DNA from: Planctomycetota bacterium | Lineage (GTDB): Bacteria; Planctomycetota; UBA1135 | Assembly: GCA_004295085.1 (NCBI GenBank) | Contig: SHNF01000014.1 | Coordinates: forward strand, 62,001 to 126,000 | DNA length: 64,000 bases | Reading direction: 5' to 3' | Shown: in pieces, positions 48,790 through 56,760 of the stretch | Layout of the letters: each line of letters begins with the position of its first letter | Position numbering within the stretch: position 1 is the first letter of the stretch | Made by a program: the position numbers and the translations under genes | The notes under the pieces: model-generated | What the model was told of the DNA's origin: nothing | The model's input: the letters and a program-made list of their open reading frames with translations, nothing else | The model's database searches: none

Positions 48790-48806
48790 GATCACAGACT
48801 GTGATC
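48790..48806. promoter_or_regulatory. Perfect palindrome upstream of the ORF6N gene
   Basis: GATCACAG-A-CTGTGATC, eight-base arms around one base. It sits in a locally AT-rich stretch (48784-48860) that also offers minus-strand promoter-like hexamers such as TATTCA and TAGATT. A likely operator; the binding protein is unknown. Confidence 0.55.
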
Positions 48807-48975
48807 TCAAGAATCTAAGTGAATATCGGACAATGATTTGCATTGAATCCCGGCGTGGCTGGCACGCACGGTCGGTCAGCGGCGATTCATCCGCAGAGGA
48901 GCTCGGTGACCGCGGCACCAGGGGCTGCCTCGTGAGGCCAGGAGGCTGCCGGCCTGCGTCCACCTGACCGGCGGT

Positions 48976-49389
48976 CTATCCGGAGCGCGGCCCGGCCTTG
49001 AGCAGCTCCCAGAACGCCCGCGGCGACACGATCGGTAAGGGCGCGCCAGCAGCAGCGCCGAGAAGCTCGCCATCCCCGGTCACCAGGACGTCCGCGGCGC
49101 CGGCGACCGCCTCAGCCACCACGGAACGATCGGCTGGATCGCGCAGCTCCAGCGCGATCGGCGGTGCGCCGGCAACGACGCTGCTCTGGCTGCGCAAGAA
49201 CGCGGCGACCTCGTCGACCAGGCCGTGCGACATCCGCAGCTTTCGGCTCAGCACGCGGCGCAGCTCGGCCAGCAAGGTCTCGCCCACGACGAGCTGGTGG
49301 TGGGACAGAATGACTTGCAGCAGGTCCGCGCACAGGCCGCGGGTCGCGAAGGCGCTGACGAGCACGTTCGTGTCGAGATAGACCCTCAC
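48976..49389 (-). CDS. PIN-domain ribonuclease toxin (VapC-like)
   Basis: A 137-residue PIN-domain protein. The acidic residues of the active site are visible in VYLDTNVLVSAF (Asp6), in the LLAELRR region (Glu near residue 42) and in DVLVTGDGELL (late Asp pair). These coordinate magnesium for RNA cleavage in VapC toxins. The GTG start at 49389 overlaps the antitoxin stop (GTGA), the usual order and coupling of toxin-antitoxin pairs. The RNA target is unknown. Confidence 0.88.
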   Translation of the reverse strand: MRVYLDTNVLVSAFATRGLCADLLQVILSHHQLVVGETLLAELRRVLSRKLRMSHGLVDEVAAFLRSQSSVVAGAPPIALELRDPADRSVVAEAVAGAADVLVTGDGELLGAAAGAPLPIVSPRAFWELLKAGPRSG

Positions 49390-49607
49390 GAGACGTCCGC
49401 AAAGACGTCCTCGTCGGTCAAGTAGCCCGCCGCCTCGGCCAGCGGCAGGATCCGGCGGCGGAGATCCTGGAAGCGGGCGAGCGCAAGCTGGCGCCGCAGG
49501 GCATCGCGCACGATCTCACTGCGGCTCCGGCCGCTCCGCTTGGCGGCCCGGGCCAACTGGCGCTCCAGGTCCCGGTCCAGCCGGATGGTCAGGGCCGAGG
49601 TCTTCAT
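49386..49607 (-). CDS. Ribbon-helix-helix antitoxin
   Basis: A 73-residue protein with a CopG/MetJ-type N terminus: ALTIRLDRDLERQLARAAKR, then SGRSRSEIVRDALRRQLA. This is the strand plus two helices of a ribbon-helix-helix DNA-binding dimer. The C-terminal half (LAEAAGYLTDEDVFADVS) is acidic and should occupy the PIN toxin. A perfect palindrome (49610-49622) immediately upstream overlaps its -10 box, the expected autoregulatory site. Confidence 0.88.
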   Translation of the reverse strand: MKTSALTIRLDRDLERQLARAAKRSGRSRSEIVRDALRRQLALARFQDLRRRILPLAEAAGYLTDEDVFADVS

Positions 49608-49609
49608 GT

Positions 49610-49622
49610 ATTACATTGTAAT
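49610..49622. promoter_or_regulatory. Antitoxin operator overlapping -10 box
   Basis: ATTACA-T-TGTAAT is a perfect palindrome. On the minus strand it contains TACAAT (49620-49615), seven bases before ATG 49607, so transcription would start at the start codon and repressor binding would cover the promoter. Confidence 0.65.
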
Positions 49623-49771
49623 GCAGACGGCGTCGCCCGGCAAGCGTGAATGTGCAAGCCTAGCGGCGGCCCGCTATGCGCAGGAACAGAGGCGCCACGA
49701 AGATGGACTGGGCCGCGAACAGCCCGATCTCACACGGAATCGGGCCGCGCGGCTCCGGAACGCTTCCAATG

Positions 49772-51235
49772 TCATGGCGCCGCCTTTGGCCAGCATGCGG
49801 CCAAGGCTTGCAGCGCTGTGTGCGCGCGTAGGGTGCTGCAGCATGCGTAGCCGAACACCAGTCCCGCGCGCGGGCGGCGCAGGAAGTAGCGCGAGAGCGG
49901 GCGCAGGTCGACTCCGGCGCGCGCGGCGGCGCGTTGCAGCGCGAGGTCATCGTTGCCGGGAGGAAGGAGGCCGGTCAGGTGCATGCCGGCGGAACTGGCA
50001 AGGAAGCGAATGCGGTCGCCGAGGATCTCGGCGGCGAGGCGCTGGAAGTCCTGCTGGCGCTCGGCGTAGAGCGCGCGCGTGCGGCGCAGGTGGGCCGCGA
50101 AGTGGCCGGCTTCCAGGAACTCGGCCAGCGCCGCCTGGAGCAGCGGCGGTGAATGCGCGTCCACGAAGGCGCGTGCGGCCAGGAAGACGTCGATCAGATC
50201 GGGGGGCGCCACGAGGTAGGCCAGGCGGAGGCCCGGGAACATGGTCTTGGTGAAAGTGCCGGTGTAGAGGACGCGACCGTCGGCGTCGATGCCGAGCAGG
50301 GCCTGGAGCGGGCGGGAGTCGTAGCGGAACTCGCTGTCGTAGTCGTCTTCCAGGATCCAGGCGCCGGCGCGGCGGGCCCAGCGCAGCAGCGCGAGCCGGC
50401 GCTCCAGGGACAAGGTGACGCCTAGAGGGAACTGGTGCGAGGGGGTGACGTAGCAGAGGCGCGCGCGCGGCGCGCGCCGGATGCCGGCGGCGACGTCGAG
50501 ACCGTGCTCGTCGACCGGAACGGGCACGAGGCGGGCGCCGGCGCTGCGCAGCGCGCCGCGCGCGCCGAGATAGCCCGGATCCTCCATCCACGCCGTGTCG
50601 CCGGGGTCGAGCAGCACGCGCGCGGCGAGATCCATGGCCGCCTGCGAGCTCGAGAGGATGAGGATCTGGTCGGGCTCGCAGCGAAGGCCGCGGGCGGCGG
50701 CGAGGTGCGTGGCGATGGCGCGGCGGAGAGCGGGATGGCCGGCGGCCGCACCGTAGCCCAGCAGGCCGGCGCCGGCGCGCCGCGCGCAGCGGGCCAGCAC
50801 GCGGTTCCAGAGGGCGAGGGGAAAGTGGTCGAGGGCCGGCATGCCGACGGCGAAGGGCCGGCCGGGCACGGGCACGGCGCCGCGCGGCAGCCGGGCGATG
50901 CCGCGGCCGCGCTCGGAGAGCGGGCGGCGGCCAGCGGTGGCGCGACGGGCCGGCGGGCGCGGGGCGGCCGGCGGCAGGGCGACGTAGCTGCCGTCCCCGA
51001 CCCGGCTGCGGAGGTAGCCCTCGGCCTGGAGCTGCTCGAAGACCGCCACCACCGTGTTGCGCGAGAGGCGCAGCTGGCGCGCCAGCGCCCGGGTGGAGGG
51101 CAGGCGTACACCGGCGGCCAGGCGGCCGGCCAGGACCGCCTCGCGCAGGGCCGAAGCCAGCCGGAGCTGCGCCGGCCCGGAGCCCGCGAGCGGTGGGAGC
51201 AGGGTGAAGGGCGAGTCGCCGGGGTGCTTGGGCAC
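49772..51235 (-). CDS. MocR/PdxR-type GntR regulator with aminotransferase domain
   Basis: A 487-residue regulator. The N-terminal winged helix (LRLASALREAVLAGRLAAGV, then LSRNTVVAVFEQLQAEGYL) is followed by a fold-type I aminotransferase-like domain with ILEDDYDSEFRYD and the PLP Lys in YTGTFTKTMFPGLRLAY. These proteins sense PLP or amino compounds. GTG 51235 is chosen because the palindrome and a TACCAT box precede it by six bases; ATG 51277 would place both within coding sequence. It is divergent from the amidotransferase gene, its probable target. Confidence 0.88.
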   Translation of the reverse strand: MPKHPGDSPFTLLPPLAGSGPAQLRLASALREAVLAGRLAAGVRLPSTRALARQLRLSRNTVVAVFEQLQAEGYLRSRVGDGSYVALPPAAPRPPARRATAGRRPLSERGRGIARLPRGAVPVPGRPFAVGMPALDHFPLALWNRVLARCARRAGAGLLGYGAAAGHPALRRAIATHLAAARGLRCEPDQILILSSSQAAMDLAARVLLDPGDTAWMEDPGYLGARGALRSAGARLVPVPVDEHGLDVAAGIRRAPRARLCYVTPSHQFPLGVTLSLERRLALLRWARRAGAWILEDDYDSEFRYDSRPLQALLGIDADGRVLYTGTFTKTMFPGLRLAYLVAPPDLIDVFLAARAFVDAHSPPLLQAALAEFLEAGHFAAHLRRTRALYAERQQDFQRLAAEILGDRIRFLASSAGMHLTGLLPPGNDDLALQRAAARAGVDLRPLSRYFLRRPRAGLVFGYACCSTLRAHTALQALAACWPKAAP

Positions 51236-51236
51236 T

Positions 51237-51250
51237 GAATAATGGTATTC
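51237..51250. promoter_or_regulatory. Inverted repeat at the MocR start
   Basis: GAATA-ATGG-TATTC, a perfect five-base inverted repeat, adjoins GTG 51235 and overlaps the TACCAT box (51247-51242 on the minus strand). Probable control site. Confidence 0.4.
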
Positions 51251-51265
51251 AAAATCTGAAGATAA

Positions 51266-51284
51266 TGGACCTTTCATGAGTCCA
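51266..51284. promoter_or_regulatory. Inverted repeat in the divergent MocR/amidotransferase region
   Basis: TGGAC-N9-GTCCA, next to a plus-strand GATAAT box (51261-51266). It may be the site through which the regulator controls the amidotransferase operon. Confidence 0.4.
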
Positions 51285-51306
51285 ATGTGGCGGCTGGGAT
51301 GGTCCC

Positions 51307-52035
51307 ATGCAGGAGCCCAATCACCCGCTTCGTATCGCCCTGGTCGGTGACCGCAGCGAGGCGGTCGCCGCGCACCGCGCCATTCCGCTGGCGCTGCAAC
51401 GCTCGGCCGCCGCCCTCGGCGAGGCCGTGGCCCCGGTCTGGATCGGGACGGAGGCCGTGGAGACGTGCATGCTCGGCGCCTTCGACGCGCTCTGGTGCGT
51501 GCCCGGCAGCCCCTACGCCTGCATGGACGGAGTGCTCGCGGCCATCCGGCACGCGCGCAGCGCGCCGCTGCCCTTCCTCGGCACCTGCGCCGGTTTCCAG
51601 CACGTGCTGATCGAGCACGCGCGCCACGTGCTCGGCATCGCCGACGCCGACCACGAGGAGACTGCGCCGGGTGCCGGAACCCTGGTGGTGACACGGCTCC
51701 GCTGCACGCTGTGGGAGGCGCGCGGCACGGTGCGCGTGCTGCCGGGCACGCGCCTGCACGCGGCGGTGGGGCGCGAGGCCCTGGACGCGTCCTACACATG
51801 CAACTTCGGGCCCAACCCGGCGCTGCGCGCGCGCCTGGAGCAGGGCGGGCTGCGCGTGAGCGCGCTGGACGAGGCCGGCGAGGTGCGCGCCGTCGAGCGG
51901 GCGGAGCATCCCTTCTTCGTCGCCACCCTGTTCCAGCCGGAGCTCGCGGCCCTGGAAGGACGCCCGCTGCCGCTGGTCGAGGCCTTCGTCGGCGCGGCGG
52001 CGCGCGCCCGCCGGGCGGGAGCTCTGGCCCGATGA
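51307..52035 (+). CDS. CTP synthase C-terminal-like glutamine amidotransferase
   Basis: A 242-residue stand-alone class I amidotransferase-like protein. ALWCVPGSPYACMDGVLAAI and PFLGTCAGFQHVLIE (nucleophile Cys94) match the CTP-synthase glutaminase domain, and the His/Glu partners lie in EHPFFVATLFQPE. As I recall, this family is catalogued as CTP synthase C-terminal region-related (seleno)protein because some members carry Sec at this Cys; here the codon is TGC. The divergent MocR gene probably regulates it. Acceptor of ammonia unknown. Confidence 0.85.
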   Translation: MQEPNHPLRIALVGDRSEAVAAHRAIPLALQRSAAALGEAVAPVWIGTEAVETCMLGAFDALWCVPGSPYACMDGVLAAIRHARSAPLPFLGTCAGFQHVLIEHARHVLGIADADHEETAPGAGTLVVTRLRCTLWEARGTVRVLPGTRLHAAVGREALDASYTCNFGPNPALRARLEQGGLRVSALDEAGEVRAVERAEHPFFVATLFQPELAALEGRPLPLVEAFVGAAARARRAGALAR

Positions 52036-52235
52036 GCGGCCTCACCCTGCTGGAAGGCTATCGCAAGCGCCCGCGGCGCTGCGCGAGCCCGGCGCCCGGC
52101 CAGGCCAGCGTGTGCGTGTGGGACCTGCACCTCCAGTACCAGGAGCGGCAGGCCTGGGTCGAGTGCGTGCTGGCCGATCCGGAGGGCCCGGACCTGGAGG
52201 CCTACCTGGCGCGCCGCTACGAGGGCGAGGCCTGA
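52032..52235 (+). CDS. Small conserved-looking protein, unknown
   Basis: A 67-residue protein (MSGLTLLEGYRKRPRRCASP at the start, VWDLHLQYQERQAWVECVL in the middle). The ATG overlaps the amidotransferase stop (ATGA). It has no signal or membrane segment. Coupling suggests a role with the amidotransferase. I recognise no family. Confidence 0.55.
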   Translation: MSGLTLLEGYRKRPRRCASPAPGQASVCVWDLHLQYQERQAWVECVLADPEGPDLEAYLARRYEGEA

Positions 52236-52256
52236 GCCGCCGGGAGCTGCGCGTCC

Positions 52257-52592
52257 ATGGACCACTACCACATCTGGGTGAACCTGGCAGACAGCCACGC
52301 GGACCTGGAGTTCGCGCGCGCCGTAGCCGGCTGGCTGGGCCACCTGCGCGAGCGCGGGCTGATCGAAGGCTGGAGGCTGTCGCGGCGCAAGCTCGGCTTC
52401 GGCCCGGCGGAACTGGGCGAGTTCCACCTCGAAATCGAGACGCGCGATCTGGCGCAGCTCGAGAACGCCTTCCAGCTCGCGGCGGCGCGCGCGGGAGAGG
52501 GCGAGCGCCTGCACGCGGAGGTGTACAGCCGGGTGGCGGACTTCCGCGCGGCGCTCTACCGCGACTTCCCGGACGCCGTGAGGAGGGAATAG
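52257..52592 (+). CDS. DUF6614-like protein
   Basis: A 111-residue cytosolic protein. MDHYHIWVNLADSHADLEFA, RRKLGFGPAELGEFHLEIE and ALYRDFPDAVR match the style of the DUF6614 family as I remember it, probably a ferredoxin-like alpha/beta barrel. Function is unknown. It lies 21 bases after the small protein gene and may belong to the same transcript. Its TAG stop forms the start of the next gene's TAGGAT box. Confidence 0.7.
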   Translation: MDHYHIWVNLADSHADLEFARAVAGWLGHLRERGLIEGWRLSRRKLGFGPAELGEFHLEIETRDLAQLENAFQLAAARAGEGERLHAEVYSRVADFRAALYRDFPDAVRRE

Positions 52593-52595
52593 GAT
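52590..52595 (+). promoter_or_regulatory. -10 box TAGGAT before the SRPBCC-like gene
   Basis: TAGGAT overlaps the DUF6614 stop codon and lies five bases before ATG 52601. Confidence 0.4.
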
Positions 52596-52600
52596 GCGGC

Positions 52601-53161
52601 ATGGCCGCGAGCAAGGAACGCAAGGCAGAGCACCCTGCCGGCACCAGCGATGAAGCCGTCCGCAGGGCCACCGGCAGGGACTGGAGCGCGTGGGGCCGGA
52701 TCCTGGACAAGGCGGGCTGCCGCACGATGAGCCACAAGGAGATCGTGGCCGTGGTGGGAGAGCAGGGAACCGAGGGCTGGTGGGGCCAGATGGTGACGGT
52801 CGGCTACGAGCGGATGCGCGGGCTGCGGGAGAAGCACCAGACGACCGCGGGCTACCAGATCAGCGGCAGCCGCGTGATCCAGGTGCCGCTCTCCCGGCTG
52901 TTCCAGGCCATTGCGGACCCGAAGCTGCGCAAGAAGTGGCTGGCGGAGCCGATCGAGATCCGCAAGGCCACGCGCAACAAGTCACTCCGCATGGCCTGGG
53001 CTGACGGCACCGCCGTGGACGTGAACCTGTATTCCAAGGGCACCGGCAAGAGCCTGGTGGCGCTGCAGCACGCCAAGCTCCGGGATGCCAAGGCCGCCGC
53101 GAAGATGAAGGCCTTCTGGGCCGGGCGCCTGGACCGCCTGCGTGCGCTGCTGGAAGACTGA
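52601..53161 (+). CDS. DUF4287/SRPBCC-like protein
   Basis: A 186-residue cytosolic protein. The first part (SHKEIVAVVGEQGTEGWWGQ, VGYERMRGLREKHQTTAGY) resembles the short DUF4287 module. The second part (SRVIQVPLSRLFQAIADPKL, SLRMAWADGTAVDVNLYSKG, KAFWAGRLDRLRALLE) follows the START/SRPBCC ligand-binding pattern of activator-of-Hsp90-like proteins. No ligand can be deduced. A TAGGAT box is adjacent and GGAGG lies 21 bases upstream. Confidence 0.7.
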   Translation: MAASKERKAEHPAGTSDEAVRRATGRDWSAWGRILDKAGCRTMSHKEIVAVVGEQGTEGWWGQMVTVGYERMRGLREKHQTTAGYQISGSRVIQVPLSRLFQAIADPKLRKKWLAEPIEIRKATRNKSLRMAWADGTAVDVNLYSKGTGKSLVALQHAKLRDAKAAAKMKAFWAGRLDRLRALLED

Positions 53162-53170
53162 GCCGCACGC

Positions 53171-53176
53171 TATAGT
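53171..53176 (+). promoter_or_regulatory. -10 box TATAGT of selenoprotein 2
   Basis: TATAGT stands 19 bases before ATG 53196; unlike most genes nearby a GGAGG ribosome-binding site (53184-53188) lies between. Confidence 0.5.
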
Positions 53177-53195
53177 GGCGCGCGGAGGTGCTCGC

Positions 53196-54137
53196 ATGCG
53201 CGCTTTCGCATTCATTGCCGTTCTGCCTGGTCTGGCCCTGTTGCAGCCGGCACTGCCCGCCCAGGAAGGCCAGGCGCCTGTCCAGGTCTATGACACCAAG
53301 GCGGACGCGCGGGCCGACATCGCTGCGGCGCTGGCCAAGGCCGGAGAGGAGAACCAGCGCGTGCTGATCCAGTGGGGGGGGAACTGGTGCGGCTGGTGCG
53401 TGAAGTTGAATGACATCCTGACGAAGGACCAGGACCTGGGGCACGAGCTGCTCTACGAGTACCAGGTCGTGCACGTGGACGTGGGCCAGTTCGACAAGAA
53501 CCTGGACCTGGCCGCGCAGTACGGGGCGAGGATCCAGGACGGAGTTCCCTTCCTGACCGTGCTGGGCGCGGACGGCAAGGTCCTGGCCAACCAGGAGACC
53601 GGCGGCTTCGAAGTGGACGGCCGGCACGACCCGAAGAAGCTGCTGGAGTTCCTCAAGGGGTACCGGGCCGCGCCGTGGAAGGCCGAGGAGCTGCTGCAGA
53701 ATGCGCTGGCGCGCGCCGCCAAGGAGGAGAAGCAGGTCCTCCTGATGTTCGGCGCGCCGTGGTGAGGCTGGTGCCACCGCATGACGGCCAGTTTGGCCGT
53801 TCCCGAGGTCGAGAGGGCGATCCAGAAGGAGTTCGTGGTGGTGAAGGTGGACGTGGATCGCACGATCGGCGGCAAGGACGTGCAGAAGCGCTACGGGGCG
53901 GAGAAGGAGGGACTTCCGTGGTTCGCATTCCTCGGCCCCGACGGCCAGCCGCGGATCACCAGCAACGGGCCGAACGGCAACATCGGCTGCCCATGGAGGG
54001 ATGAGGAGGTGGCGTACTTCGGCGAGATGCTGCGGAAAACGGCCGTGCATCTGAGCGCGCAGGAGGTGGACGCCCTGCTGAAGGCCCTGCCCTCGGAAGC
54101 CAGGGAGAAGGCGGCGAAGGCCGCTGCGCAGACCTAG
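53196..54137 (+). CDS. Tandem thioredoxin-domain exported protein with selenocysteine
   Basis: Read with TGA 53763-53765 as Sec, this is a 313-residue protein. After a signal peptide (AFIAVLPGLALLQPALPA), domain 1 carries NWCGWC (Cys65, Cys68) with its cis-Pro in DGVPFLTVLG. Domain 2 carries FGAPW-U190-GWC193-HRM with cis-Pro in EGLPWFAFLG. The two redox sites correspond, C-G-W-C versus U-G-W-C, so Sec replaces a Cys that the sister domain retains. Homology and frame continue for 120 residues after the TGA. A SECIS-like hairpin follows. Expected role: exported thiol-disulfide or peroxide chemistry. It may be co-transcribed with the metalloprotease 7 bases downstream. Confidence 0.88.
53784..53800 (+). 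promoter_or_regulatory. Bacterial SECIS-like hairpin of selenoprotein 2
   Basis: ACGGCC (53784-53789) pairs perfectly with GGCCGT (53795-53800) around loop AGTTT. The loop starts 24 bases after the TGA and has G at its second position, within the distance and loop-G rules used for bacterial SECIS prediction. Confidence 0.65.
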
Positions 54138-54144
54138 GCGCATC

Positions 54145-55725
54145 GTGCTCGCCGCCGCACTCGTCGTCCTGCAGGAGCAGGCGGCGCGCTTCTCGGTGCG
54201 CGTGGATCCGCGCGTGGAGCTCTTGTGCGTGGTCGGCCGGCTGGCCGGCCTGGACGAGTACGCGCAGGCGGCGCCCACGCCGTACGCCGCAGCGGTGGAG
54301 GAGCACTTCGCGCCCTTCCGCGAGCACGACGCGGTGGTGACGACGCGCAGCCTGCACGAGGTCTTCTCGGTGGGCTACAACGCGCTGCCGAGCCTGGCGG
54401 TGTACCTGCGGGACCTGGATACGCTCGAGCCGCTGGTGCCGCTCAAGCCCTTGCCGCCCGGACTGGACGCGCGCTGGGCGCTGGCGCCCGTGGACTCGTA
54501 CCTGGAGCAGCTGCGCGAGTTCGCCGCCGAGTCGCAGTTCGCGGCCTTCCTGGAGGAGCAGTCGCAGTACCTGCGGGCCCTGGAGCAGCGCTACCAGGAG
54601 GCGCTGCCGGGCGCGGCCGTGCTGGACTGGTGCGACGGCTTTTTCGGGCCGCGGCCGGGGTTGCGCTGCGTGGCCGTGCCCGGCCCGCTGATCGGGCCGA
54701 ACAACTACGGGGTGATGGCGCGCGACGCGGCTGGAGCGGAGACCTTCTATCAGGTGCTGGGCGTGGCGCAGGCGCAGAAGGACGGCCTGCCGCGGCTCGA
54801 TGCGGGCATGGAGCCGCTGCTGGTGCACGAGGTGGCGCATTCCTACGTGAACCCGGCGGTGGAGCGCGGCCTGGAGCCCTTCTCCAGGGCCGCTCCCGCG
54901 GCCTTCGAGCTGGTGGCCGAGGACATGCGGGCGCAGGCCTACGGCGACTGGCGCACGCTGTGCTGCGAGTCCGGAGTGCGCGCAGCGACGGCGCTCTACA
55001 TGCTGGACCGGCACGGGCCGCAAGCGCGGGACCGCAGCATCCACCACGAGGAGGCGCGCTCCTTCTATTGGACCGGCGACGTGGTGCGCCGCTGGGACGC
55101 GGCGCGCCGCGAGCAGGCCTTCGAGGAGTTCCTGCCGCTGCTCGCCGACGCGCTCCGCGACTGGGCGGCGCTGCCGCCCGAGCAGCGCCTGCCGCCATTC
55201 CGCGGCACCTTGAACAGCGCGCTGACCCTCCTGATGCAGTCGGAAGACGCCCTGTTCCTGCTGCCGGAGGACTCGGAGGCCCTGGCCGCGTACGCGCGCC
55301 AGATGCACGAGCGATTCCATGCCGCGTCAAAGGTGCGCCTCGCTTCCGCCGGCGAGCTGAGCCCGGAGGAAGCCGCCGGCCGTGCCCAGGTGGTGTACGG
55401 CTCTCCGCACAGCAACGTGCACGTGCGCCGCTGGCTGCAGGCGCTCCAGGCACGGCTGGATGCGGATGGCATCACGCTGGGCAGGCGCCGCTTCCAGGGC
55501 GCGCACCTGGTGCTCATCGCCTGCTGCCCGCTGGCGCCGGGATCCAGGGCCGCCGCCGTGGTCTACACGGCGGCCTCGGACCAGGACCTGGTCGGGGTGA
55601 ACGGCGTGTTCCATGGGCCCACGGACTGGGTCGTGGCGCGCGCCACGGCGCCCGGCCAGTACACCGTGGTGGAGAGCGGCGACTTTCCCAAGAGCGCGGA
55701 CGGAGACTGGCTGCCGCTACAGTAG
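54145..55725 (+). CDS. DUF4932 family putative zinc metalloprotease, exported
   Basis: A 526-residue protein with a short hydrophobic start (VLAAALVVLQEQAA). RFSVRVDPRVELLCVVGRLA is the DUF4932 opening. The zinc-protease motif HEVAHSYVNP (HExxH) lies near residue 230, and a downstream FELVAEDMRAQAYGDWR may supply the third ligand. Substrate is unknown. GTG 54145 is used; there is no upstream alternative because the selenoprotein stop is seven bases before. It may belong to one transcript with the selenoprotein and share its exported location. Confidence 0.8.
   Translation: MLAAALVVLQEQAARFSVRVDPRVELLCVVGRLAGLDEYAQAAPTPYAAAVEEHFAPFREHDAVVTTRSLHEVFSVGYNALPSLAVYLRDLDTLEPLVPLKPLPPGLDARWALAPVDSYLEQLREFAAESQFAAFLEEQSQYLRALEQRYQEALPGAAVLDWCDGFFGPRPGLRCVAVPGPLIGPNNYGVMARDAAGAETFYQVLGVAQAQKDGLPRLDAGMEPLLVHEVAHSYVNPAVERGLEPFSRAAPAAFELVAEDMRAQAYGDWRTLCCESGVRAATALYMLDRHGPQARDRSIHHEEARSFYWTGDVVRRWDAARREQAFEEFLPLLADALRDWAALPPEQRLPPFRGTLNSALTLLMQSEDALFLLPEDSEALAAYARQMHERFHAASKVRLASAGELSPEEAAGRAQVVYGSPHSNVHVRRWLQALQARLDADGITLGRRRFQGAHLVLIACCPLAPGSRAAAVVYTAASDQDLVGVNGVFHGPTDWVVARATAPGQYTVVESGDFPKSADGDWLPLQ
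55718..55723 (+). promoter_or_regulatory. -10 box TACAGT of the Tat/NHL gene
   Basis: TACAGT lies exactly seven bases before GTG 55731, predicting initiation at the start codon, and overlaps the stop codon of the preceding gene. Confidence 0.5.
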
Positions 55726-55730
55726 CTCGC

Positions 55731-56753
55731 GTGAGCACCACTCTCGGCAGACGTTCCTTCCTCGGCCTCGCCGGCGTCGGCCTGGCCGGCTCGGCGCTGG
55801 GGGCCGGGATCTGGCGTTCCCGCCAGGACGGGCCGATCCGCCTGGGCAGCGGCCGCCACACCTACGAGTGGGTGCCGAACTGGGCGCAGCTGCCGGAAGG
55901 CATGTCCTTCGGCAACACCCACGGCTGCATCGTGACCGACGCCGGCAACCGCCTGCTCGTGAACACGGACACCGAGAACGCGGTCATGCTGTTCGATTCC
56001 GGTGGCAAGCTGCTGAAGACCTGGGGCAAGGACTACGCCGGGGGAGCCCACGGCATGGCCGTGGTGGCGGAAGGGCAGCAGGAGTTCCTGTACCTGGCCC
56101 ACATCGGCCGCCACGAGCTGATCAAGGCCACGCCCGACGGCGAGGTGATCTGGACGCTGGGCTATCCCCGGGAGTCCGGCCTGTACGAGAACGCGGACCG
56201 CTACCACCCGACCAGCGTGGCGGTGGCGCCCAACGGGGACATCTTCGTCGCCGACGGCTACGGGCTGGGCTGGGTGCACCAGTTCGACGCCGGGCGCAAG
56301 TACCGGCGCTCCTTCGGCGGGCCGGGGACCGAGCCGGGGAAGATGCGGACGCCGCACGGCCTGTGGCTGGACACGCGCGGCAAGGAGCCCTTGCTGGCGG
56401 TGGCGGACCGCGAGAATCACCGCCTCCAGTTCTTCGACCTGGACGGCAAGCTCCACGGCCTGCTGGACCACGACCTGCGCCGGCCATGCCACGTGCATCA
56501 GCGCGGCGGTGACGTCGTGGTCGCCGACCTGGCCGGGCGCGTCAGCATCTTCGACGAGAAGAACCAGCTCGTGACCCACCTGGGCGACAACCCGGACGAG
56601 GGCAAGCGCGCGCAGAACGGCGTGCCGCGCGAGCAGTGGAAGGACGGCGAGTTCATCAGCCCGCACTGCGCCCACTGGGACCGCGGCGGCGACCTGTACG
56701 TGATGGACTGGCTGGCGCAGGGACGCGTGAGCAAGCTGCGCCGGGTGGCCTGA
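55731..56753 (+). CDS. Tat-exported NHL-repeat beta-propeller protein
   Basis: A 340-residue protein with a twin-arginine signal (GRRSFLGLAGVGLAGSALGA). Five to six NHL-like blades follow, for example HPTSVAVAPNGDIFVADGYG and TPHGLWLDTRGKEPLLAVAD. The layout resembles peptidyl-alpha-hydroxyglycine lyase-type propellers and 6-bladed hydrolases, but no catalytic set can be asserted. Tat export implies folding, perhaps with a cofactor, before transport. GTG 55731 follows the TACAGT box. Confidence 0.82.
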   Translation: MSTTLGRRSFLGLAGVGLAGSALGAGIWRSRQDGPIRLGSGRHTYEWVPNWAQLPEGMSFGNTHGCIVTDAGNRLLVNTDTENAVMLFDSGGKLLKTWGKDYAGGAHGMAVVAEGQQEFLYLAHIGRHELIKATPDGEVIWTLGYPRESGLYENADRYHPTSVAVAPNGDIFVADGYGLGWVHQFDAGRKYRRSFGGPGTEPGKMRTPHGLWLDTRGKEPLLAVADRENHRLQFFDLDGKLHGLLDHDLRRPCHVHQRGGDVVVADLAGRVSIFDEKNQLVTHLGDNPDEGKRAQNGVPREQWKDGEFISPHCAHWDRGGDLYVMDWLAQGRVSKLRRVA

Positions 56754-56760
56754 CCCGCGC

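Noticed and set aside
49660..49950. Minus-strand frame ending in a hydrophobic LFAAQSIFVAPLFLRIAG tail
   Set aside because: Most of it is a shadow of the MocR gene; the tail lies in the 164-base gap without start or family support.
53781..54137. Independent gene starting at ATG 53781
   Set aside because: The ATG lies inside the redox helix of domain 2 (U-G-W-C-H-R-M); a protein starting there would lack half of its thioredoxin fold.
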